This document shows, one piece after another, positions 1-5,814 of a DNA stretch of 8,258 bases. A program made the position numbers and the translations under genes. The notes below the pieces were generated by a model, which had not been told where the DNA came from, did not search any database, and saw only the letters and a program-made list of their open reading frames with translations. Position 1 is the stretch's first letter; the number at the start of each line of letters is the position of its first letter. This stretch comes from Spirochaetota bacterium (GTDB lineage: Bacteria; Spirochaetota; JAGLSM01), in contig JAGLSM010000066.1 in assembly GCA_023135745.1 (NCBI GenBank), positions 1-8,258 on the forward strand, written 5' to 3'.

Positions 1-470
1 ATTCTAACAGACTTTATATCTTTCATCAAGGTTTTGTTTCTATAAACAGCTGTTGATCTCTTCCCTTCAAATACAGCTTCTCCATTCTCGTATGACAGAC
101 TATTCCATTCTGAATAGGATGATGTAATGAGAAGTTCATTGCTTCTAAACTGATGAACAACCTCTTTACATTTGTTGTTTTTAATATCAAGATTAAGAAC
201 GTAAAAACCTGTTTCGCTTCTCAGAAGTTTAACCTGATCAGCACGGCCTAAAATTTTCTCAGCACGGAAAAAATAACCGAAAACATCAAAGGCATACATA
301 ACCCTCTTAGCTTCTCTTTCAAAAATATCCAAAGCCTGATGAGTCGCAGAAAAGACAATAATAAGAATAATAAAAAGAAGCGAAGTGGAGGCCGCAACTT
401 CAATTAATGTAAAACCTCTATTGGTTTTTTTTCTCGCCGTTTTTTTTCTTGCCAAGCTTTTCTCCATCAT
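1..470 (-). CDS. Type II secretion minor pseudopilin, GspJ-like (3' part outside window)
   Basis: This frame is not disrupted but is cut by the left edge of the window, so only the N-terminal ~156 residues are seen. A basic leader ends in Arg-Gly, followed by FTLIEV and a long hydrophobic helix (AASTSLLFIILIIVF). That is the class III prepilin signal: prepilin peptidase (GspO/PilD type) would cleave after Gly and methylate Phe, and the Glu at +5 is present. The last visible residues (LMKDIKSVR) resemble the segment that precedes the RFRY-type strand of GspJ, and the position after an I-like gene fits GspJ, a minor pseudopilin at the tip of the periplasmic pseudopilus. Start choice is open. 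ATG-ATG at 470/467 has no clear Shine-Dalgarno; a TTG at 455 has GGAG six bases upstream and gives a 14-residue leader. Either start overlaps the preceding gene. Two A8 runs lie in the leader codons. The I/J assignment is an inference from order and weak sequence similarity. Confidence 0.8.
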   Translation of the reverse strand, partial: MMEKSLARKKTARKKTNRGFTLIEVAASTSLLFIILIIVFSATHQALDIFEREAKRVMYAFDVFGYFFRAEKILGRADQVKLLRSETGFYVLNLDIKNNKCKEVVHQFRSNELLITSSYSEWNSLSYENGEAVFEGKRSTAVYRNKTLMKDIKSVR

Positions 471-966
471 AGTGAAAGACAGTTGAAACTGAAAATCTCA
501 TGTAGTTTGTATTACCCCTCGTATTCGCCTTCCATCTGCACTCAACCCTTGCTCTGAATAAAAACGGATATGCAAGCAGAAGTTTTGTCTTCAGTTCAAG
601 TTCGTAACGGATACCGCCTTCATCAATATACAGACTCTGAGGAGGAAGTATCTGATCAATAAGCTGATCAGCTTTTCCATTATATATCAGATCCCGGTCA
701 TCCTTTGAAAAGAAGTACTCAACTGCGTCATTTTTTAATTTTCTCTCATGCAGAAAGGAATCTACTATAAACACAGAACGTTCGGTTCCCTTGTTGACCT
801 TTTTATATCTTGCGGACTGAGCCAGGATAGTAAAAACAATCGTTATGACAATTGAAAAAATACCGACGGCCACCATTATTTCAACGAGGGTAAACCCTGA
901 TTTTTTTTTATCGAAATAGATGCCCCTATTCTTCGTCCTTTTTAATTGCAGGATTTCCAATATCAT
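418..966 (-). CDS. Type II secretion minor pseudopilin, GspI-like
   Basis: From the ATG at 966 the protein has 182 residues: a 24-residue basic leader ending KKKSG, then FTLVEIMVAVGIF and a hydrophobic helix to about residue 47. This is the prepilin peptidase site (cut after Gly, Glu at +5), so the mature protein would join the periplasmic pseudopilus. The rest is a soluble domain. Its C-terminal part (RVECRW ... MRFSVSTVF) resembles the closing beta-strands of GspI, and the place after gspG also fits GspI or GspH. An AAGGAG lies 11 bases upstream of the ATG. A further in-frame ATG at 1011 lies deeper inside gspG and would make the leader longer still; TTG at 960 is another option. The start lies 41 bp inside gspG, and the 3' end overlaps the next pseudopilin gene, which indicates translational coupling. 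The leader is longer than usual for minor pseudopilins (about 6-10 residues). A run of nine A's encodes the lysines before the cleavage site. Confidence 0.8.
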   Translation of the reverse strand: MILEILQLKRTKNRGIYFDKKKSGFTLVEIMVAVGIFSIVITIVFTILAQSARYKKVNKGTERSVFIVDSFLHERKLKNDAVEYFFSKDDRDLIYNGKADQLIDQILPPQSLYIDEGGIRYELELKTKLLLAYPFLFRARVECRWKANTRGNTNYMRFSVSTVFHYDGEKLGKKKNGEKKNQ

Positions 967-1339
967 CCTTGGTATCTCTCCTTCTGTCCGGACCGGAACT
1001 GAACAATACATACTTTACTATTACCTCTCCGTCATCGGAAAACTTGGGAACATATATGTATTTTTTACCCCATTGATCCTTGAGCTTTCCTTCTTTAAGG
1101 AATTCTCCCGAAACAAGCTCTTCCAGACGTTTCGGATACCTGTTTTTCTCTCCCTGAAAAAGATTAATTGCCTGCTCAAGGCTCTTTATTTCTATTGACG
1201 CGGCTTTTATCTTTGCCTGTTTCTGCGCCCTGAATACATTGACCGCTATTAATGATGTGAGAATACCGATTATTAACAGCACAACCATTAATTCAATAAG
1301 AGTAAATCCCTGTTTCTTTTTAACAATTCTATCATTCAT
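926..1339 (-). CDS. gspG: Type II secretion major pseudopilin GspG
   Basis: The protein has 137 residues, the normal size for GspG, the main subunit of the T2SS pseudopilus. The leader MNDRIVKKKQG is followed by FTLIELMVVLLIIGILTSLIA, a textbook prepilin signal: cleavage after Gly11, methylation of Phe12, Glu16 at +5. The C-terminal domain has the family landmarks RYP (67-69), DQWGKKYIY (88-96) and SSGPD-x3-D-x2-DDIGN (114-129). The last of these corresponds to the calcium-binding loop of GspG, with Asp118, Asp122, Asp125 and Asp126 as likely ligands. An AAGGA sits seven bases before the ATG. The gene lies 48 bp after gspF, and that gap contains only A-rich sequence. Its 3' end overlaps the GspI-like gene by 41 bp. 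The calcium motif separates it from type IV pilins. Confidence 0.93.
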   Translation of the reverse strand: MNDRIVKKKQGFTLIELMVVLLIIGILTSLIAVNVFRAQKQAKIKAASIEIKSLEQAINLFQGEKNRYPKRLEELVSGEFLKEGKLKDQWGKKYIYVPKFSDDGEVIVKYVLFSSGPDRRRDTKDDIGNPAIKKDEE

Positions 1340-1387
1340 TGTTTTTTCCTTTCTTTTGCCTTTTTTTTACTTTTTCACAAAAAAACG

Positions 1388-2596
1388 TCAGCCTGCAATC
1401 TGAATCATATTGGATATCGGCATAAAAAGCGCGACCAGAATTATTGCCACAAATATGGCAAGGAATATAATAACAATCGGAGTAATTGCAGACACCAGTC
1501 TTTCAACTGCTATATCAACATCCGAATCGTAGAATTGAGAAACCTTATCAAGCATTTCGGGGAGCTGTCCTGATTCTTCACCCATGGATATCATCTGAAT
1601 CATCATCTTTGGTATGAGAGACGATTTGGACAGCGTACTTGCCAGCCTCTCTCCTGATGAAATCTTTCTCTTAACGTGAATAAGAAGGTTTTCCATAATT
1701 ACATTACCTGAGGCATTGGTTACAATATCAAGAGCCTCAATTACCGGCACTCCGTTGCCCATAAGTGTCCCAAGGGTTCTTGTTACCCTGACCAGAACAA
1801 CTTTTTTAATAAGGGTCCCAACCTTGAACGGAAATTTCAGCTTTAATGAATCAAAGTAATACCGCCCCTTCTTTGTTTTTATTAAACGGATAAAAACAAC
1901 AATTACAACAATCATAAAAATTGCAAAATAATGAAAATAACTGCTGTAGAAGTCTGAAAATGAAAAAACAGCTTTGGTTATACTTGGAAGTTTATCACCC
2001 ATATCGCTGAAATTCTCTTTAAACTTTGGTATCAGCACAAGAAAAAACACAGATATAATCGAAACTGAAACAAACATGACTATAGACGGATATATCATGG
2101 CTGATGTTATTTTTCTTTTTAAGGACTCCATACGTTCCATGAAGGAAAACAGCTGCTCAAGTATTTTACCCAGTTTACCCGATGCCTCTCCGGCTTTTAC
2201 CATAGCAATATAAAGCTTGGAAAAAATCTTCGGGTGAGCGGCAAGAGCTTCTGACAGGGCTTTGCCCGATTTTATATCATTAATTATTCTGCGGACAACA
2301 TGTCTCAGCCGCCCTTCCGGCAGCTGTTCAATACTAATATCCAGTCCCTCAATAATCGGCATGTCTGCATTAACCATGGTTGAAAGCATTCTGGTAAAGA
2401 CAACAACATCTCTTTTTTTTATCTTGCTTTTGTCCAGTAAAGATTCTGAAGCTTTCTTTTTTATCTGTGAAATTTTTGTTATAAATATTCCCTGTTCCTG
2501 GATAACTTTGACCGCTGAATCTTTGGAAGCAGAATCAATACTATCCTCGATAACCCGGCCGTCTTTATCATACCCTTTGTATTTAAAATAACTCAT
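1388..2596 (-). CDS. gspF: Type II secretion inner-membrane platform protein GspF
   Basis: The protein has 402 residues from the preferred ATG. GspF is the polytopic platform protein that links the GspE ATPase to pseudopilus assembly. The N-terminus (SYFKYKGYDKDGRVIEDSID) is the typical GspF start. Two homologous cytoplasmic T2SSF domains follow, at about residues 65-165 and 270-370. They carry the paired motifs MVKAGEASGKL (about 132-142) and MISMGEESGQL (about 335-345). Hydrophobic segments lie at about 169-191, 221-239 and 372-395, matching the usual three-helix layout. The ATG at 2596 is chosen: a GAGGA lies 11 bases upstream, whereas an in-frame TTG at 2605 would leave almost no spacing. 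The start overlaps the end of gspE by 14 bp, implying coupled translation of motor and platform. PilC of type IV pili is the paralogue, but the GspG calcium motif in the same operon favours T2SS. Confidence 0.93.
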   Translation of the reverse strand: MSYFKYKGYDKDGRVIEDSIDSASKDSAVKVIQEQGIFITKISQIKKKASESLLDKSKIKKRDVVVFTRMLSTMVNADMPIIEGLDISIEQLPEGRLRHVVRRIINDIKSGKALSEALAAHPKIFSKLYIAMVKAGEASGKLGKILEQLFSFMERMESLKRKITSAMIYPSIVMFVSVSIISVFFLVLIPKFKENFSDMGDKLPSITKAVFSFSDFYSSYFHYFAIFMIVVIVVFIRLIKTKKGRYYFDSLKLKFPFKVGTLIKKVVLVRVTRTLGTLMGNGVPVIEALDIVTNASGNVIMENLLIHVKRKISSGERLASTLSKSSLIPKMMIQMISMGEESGQLPEMLDKVSQFYDSDVDIAVERLVSAITPIVIIFLAIFVAIILVALFMPISNMIQIAG

Positions 2597-4373
2597 CGAA
2601 ATCAATATCCTCTGAACTTGCTATTCTGATAACTTCTTCTATACTTGTCATACCGGACTTGGCCTTTTTTATACCCTGCTCAAGCATACTAAGCATACCT
2701 GCAGTTTGCGCTGTTTTTTTTATTTCCATCAAAGAAGAATTTTTAATTACAGCATCACGTATACGGTCACTGACTCTCATAACTTCAAATATTGCGAATC
2801 TTCCCTTATACCCTGACCTGTTGCATTTTGAACAGCCCTCACCATGATACAGAGTTGTCCCTGTTGAAAGTTTACCGGTCAAGCCCATTTCTTTTATTTT
2901 TTTCTGAGTAATTTTGTAGGAAGTTTTACAGTTGTCGCAGATCCTTCTGACAAGACGCTGAGACATAACCATATTGAATGTAGCATTGACAAGATAAGCC
3001 GGAACCCCCATATCAATAAATCTTGTAATCGCGCTTGGCGAGTCATTTGTATGTACGGTTGATAAGACTAGATGTCCTGTTAATGCAGCCCTTACAGCAA
3101 TCTCGGCTGTCTCAAGATCCCTTATTTCACCTACCATAATTACATCAGGGTCATGTCTTAAAAATGACCTTAAGCCCCGCGCGAAGTTAAGGCCTATTTC
3201 AGGGTGTGCTTGTACCTGTGTAACTCCTCCCAGCTGATATTCAACCGGATCTTCTATCGTCAGTATTTTTTTATCAAACTGTTTAACATACTGAAGCACC
3301 GCATACAGGGTAGTTGTTTTACCACTTCCTGTAGGTCCTGCAACGAGAAACATTCCATGGGGTCTTTTTGCCTGATCTATAATCAGCTTTGTCTCATTAT
3401 TGTCCAGACCAAGCTCGTTTATATCCAGTATTACAGCACCCTTATCCAGAATTCTAAGAACAGCATTTTCTCCATAAATTGATGGAATTATAGAAACACG
3501 AAGATCTATCTTTCTCCCCATAATTTCAAGACCTATCCTTCCATCCTGAGGCAGGCGTCTCTCTGAAATATCGAGTCTGGAGATTATCTTTATCCTGGAA
3601 ATCAAAGCAGGCTGCATACTGATAGGCGGAGGATTTGGTATTTCATACAGAATACCGTCAATCCTGTACATTAATTTGATGGCATCCTCGTAAGTCTCAA
3701 AATGAATATCACTGACATTCTTCCGTATGGCTTCTGAAATTATAGTATTGAGCAGTTTAACAACCGGCGCGTCATCTGAAAGTTCTTTGGATGCCTTTTT
3801 ATTAACCTGCGATATACCCCGTGTCTGTTCATCGGATTTATCATGAGATACAGGAAGAGCAATATTAGGCCTGGTAGCGCCTGATAAAGCTGATTCTTCA
3901 TTTTTATAACCGGTATCCAAGGATGCTTTTCCATCAAGAAAATCAAAGATTGATTTTTCCGTGGCAAAAACAACTTTGACTGAAGTATCAGCCATGAACC
4001 GTATTTCTTCTTCGATAGTAAAATTCATGGGATCAGCCATTGCGACAAGGATCTCTCCATCTTTAATGGCAAGCGGCGCTACGTGCTTTTTTTTGCAGTA
4101 TTTAAGGGGAAGCGTCTCTAACATAGCTTTATCCAGAGAATAATCCTTATTAATATCTACAACATTAATACCCAGCTGTTTTTTTAAAAATTTTGCGAGA
4201 AGTCCCTCCGACAGGCTTCCCTGCTCTACAAGAACACGTCCCAGACGCTTTCCCGTACGGCGGCCCTCTTCAATTGCCGCTTCGAGAACATCCCAAGTAA
4301 TAAGTTTATCCGCGATAAGCATCTCGCCAAGATACTGTTTTTTTTTCACTGGTTTTACTCTTTCCTGCCGCAA
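2583..4373 (-). CDS. gspE: Type II secretion ATPase GspE
   Basis: This is the hexameric cytoplasmic ATPase that powers pseudopilus assembly. The 596-residue protein is in the usual range for GspE/PilB and carries every landmark. An MshEN-type N-terminal domain spans about residues 10-147. A charged linker follows, then APVVKLLNTII and SDIHFE (about 202-226), which open the N2 domain. Next come Walker A GPTGSGKT (346-353), the Asp box ILTIEDPVEYQ (370-380), Walker B VIMVGEIRD (411-419) and the His box GHLVLSTVHTND (433-444). A zinc-binding tetracysteine follows, with Cys479, Cys482, Cys514 and Cys517. The coordinates use a TTG start at 4373 that lacks a good Shine-Dalgarno. A GTG at 4349 has an AGGAAAGAG stretch before it and is a real alternative, costing eight residues. 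Nine A's follow that GTG. It is the first gene of the visible operon, with no gspC or gspD ahead of it. Confidence 0.94.
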   Translation of the reverse strand: MRQERVKPVKKKQYLGEMLIADKLITWDVLEAAIEEGRRTGKRLGRVLVEQGSLSEGLLAKFLKKQLGINVVDINKDYSLDKAMLETLPLKYCKKKHVAPLAIKDGEILVAMADPMNFTIEEEIRFMADTSVKVVFATEKSIFDFLDGKASLDTGYKNEESALSGATRPNIALPVSHDKSDEQTRGISQVNKKASKELSDDAPVVKLLNTIISEAIRKNVSDIHFETYEDAIKLMYRIDGILYEIPNPPPISMQPALISRIKIISRLDISERRLPQDGRIGLEIMGRKIDLRVSIIPSIYGENAVLRILDKGAVILDINELGLDNNETKLIIDQAKRPHGMFLVAGPTGSGKTTTLYAVLQYVKQFDKKILTIEDPVEYQLGGVTQVQAHPEIGLNFARGLRSFLRHDPDVIMVGEIRDLETAEIAVRAALTGHLVLSTVHTNDSPSAITRFIDMGVPAYLVNATFNMVMSQRLVRRICDNCKTSYKITQKKIKEMGLTGKLSTGTTLYHGEGCSKCNRSGYKGRFAIFEVMRVSDRIRDAVIKNSSLMEIKKTAQTAGMLSMLEQGIKKAKSGMTSIEEVIRIASSEDIDFDELF

Positions 4374-4406
4374 TCCAATGCATCTTAGTTTGCCCGATGG
4401 AGTATC

Positions 4407-4435
4407 ATGTTATCATTCTGTATGTTTATTTTCAA
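4407..4435 (-). promoter_or_regulatory. Possible sigma70-type promoter of the T2SS operon
   Basis: On the minus strand TTGAAA (4435-4430) is followed after 17 bases by TAACAT (4412-4407). The -35 box matches five of six consensus bases, the -10 box four of six. It would start transcription near 4400, 25-50 bases before the candidate gspE start codons. In DNA this AT-rich such matches arise by chance, so this is a candidate only. Confidence 0.35.
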
Positions 4436-4458
4436 TACATTTATGGGATTAATGTGGA

Positions 4459-4564
4459 GTTTTTTCTTTTCTCGCAAGACGGTAAGTGCGCAAGCAATCT
4501 GTATTGCTATCAACTATTAGCTCGTTAGAATTCATTCTTCGTGCCTTTGGCGAGAAACTTTTTT
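4459..4564. repeat. Palindromic intergenic element, short empty unit (unit 1)
   Basis: The inverted ends are exact over 8 bp: TTTCTCGC at 4468-4475 and GCGAGAAA at 4550-4557. They extend imperfectly (a T-rich GTTTTTTCTTTTCTCGC arm against GCGAGAAACTTTTTT). Between them lie about 75 bp without coding potential. Within the right half, 4519-4541 is an exact 23-bp copy of 5513-5535 in unit 2. The left arm, including the bases after it (AAGACGGTAAGTGCGCAAG), recurs imperfectly at 4578-4615. The whole lies between the gspE promoter region and unit 2. It resembles a MITE-like or REP-like sequence; I cannot assign it to a named family. Confidence 0.6.
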
Positions 4565-4617
4565 AAACATTGTGAAAGTTTTTCTTTTCTCGCAAAAGCG
4601 GTAGAGTACACAAAGTT

Positions 4618-5391
4618 TTACTTATTTGCATTTATCTCTTTGATTATCCATTTATCTTTATATTTTTTCCACCAGACTACAGGAACATCATAATCAAAAT
4701 AAAATTCTTGTTTTGTCTTTATTTCTTTTTTCATTTCTGATGAATCCTTATTAACAAGCTTCATTACAATTTGACTTAAAATAGCTGCTTTTTGGTTATC
4801 AATATATCCTTTAACATATACAACTGCTCTAAGCTCATGAATAATATATGGTAATATAAATATCCCCATGGTTAATAAATCATCATATTCTAGTGGAAGC
4901 ACCGAATGTCTAGGATTAGAGCTGGATAATTTAAAAGAACTTTTATTTAAAGAATTAAGAAACCTATTGTACCGCTTCTTGAATCTATCCTTTATTTTAA
5001 TTCGTTTATAATCCCACCATCTTAAAATTAAAAGTGTCGTAGTTTTAGTATCCTTATATGCATATAGATAAAACAGCTCCATCTCTCTTTCTTTAAGTTT
5101 TGAAATCTTCAAAAACGCATGATTTAGTAAACATTCACCTTTTCTTAATTTTTTAACTATTAAAGGTAAAACAGGAACACCTAATAAAATAATTTTTGCA
5201 TAATATTTGTTATATATAAGATGATCTATTGGCATTTTTTTTTGATTAAATTCTTTTATATATTTTTTCCACCCATTATATGCCTGGTTAAACCTGGATT
5301 TTAAATCCTTGTCCTTGCTTAACTCGCTACATGCTGGAATAATAAGCATAAGTAAAGCTAGTATTAGACACTTCAATTTAATGAGTTTCAT
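4618..5391 (-). CDS. AT-rich predicted lipoprotein with HEAT-like segments, function unknown
   Basis: This encodes a 257-residue protein. Residues 1-20 form a signal peptide with a short basic start and a leucine-rich core, ending in LIIPA-Cys21, a lipobox for signal peptidase II; the protein should be membrane-anchored and face the periplasm or outside. The mature part is lysine- and tyrosine-rich. Two segments, near residues 63-100 (IILLGVPVLPLIVKKLRKG) and near 174-215 (LLTMGIFILPYIIHELR), look like amphipathic HEAT-type helix pairs with a shared LG/MG-x-x-hydrophobic-LP pattern. Paired tryptophans occur at RWWDYKR and VVWWKKYKDKW. AGAGGAG precedes the ATG by nine bases. Sampled stretches are about 22-37% G+C, below the T2SS genes (about 40%), which hints at foreign origin. 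It sits inside the inverted-repeat unit 4578-5560, its stop two bases from the left-arm homology. I do not recognise a named family. Confidence 0.75.
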   Translation of the reverse strand: MKLIKLKCLILALLMLIIPACSELSKDKDLKSRFNQAYNGWKKYIKEFNQKKMPIDHLIYNKYYAKIILLGVPVLPLIVKKLRKGECLLNHAFLKISKLKEREMELFYLYAYKDTKTTTLLILRWWDYKRIKIKDRFKKRYNRFLNSLNKSSFKLSSSNPRHSVLPLEYDDLLTMGIFILPYIIHELRAVVYVKGYIDNQKAAILSQIVMKLVNKDSSEMKKEIKTKQEFYFDYDVPVVWWKKYKDKWIIKEINANK

Positions 5392-5416
5392 ATTGTTTTA
5401 CTCCTCTTTGGCTTAC

Positions 5417-5445
5417 ATAATATCCCTATTAAACAACAAATTCAA
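5417..5445 (-). promoter_or_regulatory. Probable sigma70-type promoter of the AT-rich lipoprotein gene
   Basis: On the minus strand TTGAAT (5445-5440) is followed by an exact 17-base spacer and TATTAT (5422-5417). The -10 box matches five of six consensus bases and the -35 box keeps TTGA. The start would fall near 5410, giving a leader of roughly 20 bases that includes the AGAGGAG ribosome binding site. Most of the -35 box belongs to the C-rich dispersed repeat that begins at 5441, so the repeat may supply half the promoter. Confidence 0.55.
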
Positions 5446-5486
5446 GCCCTTGCGCCCCCCCTAAAAAATCAAATCCGCAAAAATCC
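5441..5486. repeat. C-rich dispersed repeat, copy 1
   Basis: The segment beginning TTCAAGCCCTTGCGC and continuing through CCCCTAAAAAATCAAAT is matched at about 80% identity by 8185-8226, in the same orientation. Copy 1 runs into CGCAAAAATCCGCTGTATCCGTG-type sequence that leads to the right end of unit 2. It is non-coding. The two copies flank the epimerase remnant, the cadherin-like lipoprotein and the transglutaminase gene. Confidence 0.6.
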
Positions 5487-5635
5487 GCTGTATCCGTGTT
5501 CTATCCTCTATCAGCTCGTTAGAATTCATTCTTCGCGCCTTGTAAGCGAGAAATTTTTTTCCATAAATACATAAATATTCTATTTTAAATTCATTTTATT
5601 TATTGATAGATTTATACAAAAGATAAGGAAACCCA

Positions 5636-5728
5636 ATGCACATTGTAACAGGCGGAGCCGGATTCATAGGGAGCGCGATTGTAATATCAGTTCGATTTCT
5701 GCCATTTTTTTCCTCTTCATTATTATAG
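5636..5728 (+). pseudogene. 5' remnant of an NAD-dependent epimerase gene (extended SDR, HldD-like)
   Basis: An ATG preceded by AAGGAAA opens a frame reading MHIVTGGAGFIGSAIV. This is the first strand and the GxxGxxG dinucleotide-binding loop of extended short-chain dehydrogenases (NAD-dependent epimerase/dehydratase family). The wording IVTGGAGFIGSAIV is closest to ADP-glyceromanno-heptose 6-epimerase, but UDP-sugar epimerases begin similarly. Similarity stops at about 5683. The following 14 codons (ISVRFLPFF and so on to TAG at 5726) are unrelated and low-complexity. Family members have over 300 residues, so about 95% of the gene is missing. The intact ribosome site and start suggest a recent truncation by deletion or insertion rather than slow decay. 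No continuation is visible anywhere in the window. Confidence 0.7.
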
Positions 5729-5762
5729 ACTGACAATGACGGAAAAAGTTGGAATTTTTTAC

Positions 5763-5800
5763 AAAAAAAAGGACTGTCTTTTGAGACAACCCCTTTTTTT
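5763..5800 (-). terminator. Intrinsic terminator of the cadherin-like lipoprotein gene
   Basis: On the minus strand, 15 bases after the stop codon of the gene ending at 5815, there is a hairpin: A7 and GG pair with CC and T7, an inner TGTCT/AGACA stem is closed by a four-base loop, and a small internal bulge lies between. A run of eight T's follows on the minus strand. The A/T-flanked symmetry means it could also stop plus-strand transcription. Similar TTGAGACAACCCC strings also occur at ends of some insertion sequences, but the placement right after a stop codon favours a terminator. Confidence 0.7.
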
Positions 5801-5814
5801 GCAATATCCTGATG

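Larger units (their letters stand above)
4578..5560. repeat. Cargo-bearing unit with the same inverted ends (unit 2)
   Basis: TTTCTCGC at 4586-4593 and GCGAGAAA at 5546-5553 are the same ends as in unit 1, now 968 bp apart and enclosing one complete lipoprotein gene. The right end carries the 23-bp block (5513-5535) shared with unit 1, at nearly the same distance from the terminus (18 against 16 bp). The left end repeats the unit 1 left arm (GTTTTTCTTTTCTCGCAA at 4578-4595). The two units abut: GCGAGAAA of unit 1 and TTTCTCGC of unit 2 form a further palindrome with a 28-base loop. No transposase is inside, so any mobility would have to be in trans. That this is one element, rather than chance spacing of dispersed arms, is inferred. 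Confidence 0.45.

Noticed and set aside
920..1198. Plus-strand open frame of 92 codons.
   Set aside because: It is antisense to gspG and the GspI-like gene, has unlikely composition and no ribosome site; the same holds for other plus-strand frames over the T2SS genes.
3740..3973. Minus-strand 77-codon frame inside gspE.
   Set aside because: It is an out-of-frame shadow of the gspE linker, which reads as a normal GspE in its own frame.
4521..4554. GTTAGAA within the shared 23-bp block looked like the core of an integron attC site.
   Set aside because: The attC core needs GTTRRRY and a paired RYYYAAC at the other end. The last base is A, no partner is visible, and no integrase is present.
4459..5560. 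Repeated units considered as a CRISPR array.
   Set aside because: Only two units of very different length, no regular short spacers and no cas gene.
5763..5800. Hairpin considered as an insertion-sequence terminal repeat.
   Set aside because: It lies 15 bases after a stop codon, folds with a T-run tail, and has no inverted partner in the window, so a terminator explains it better.
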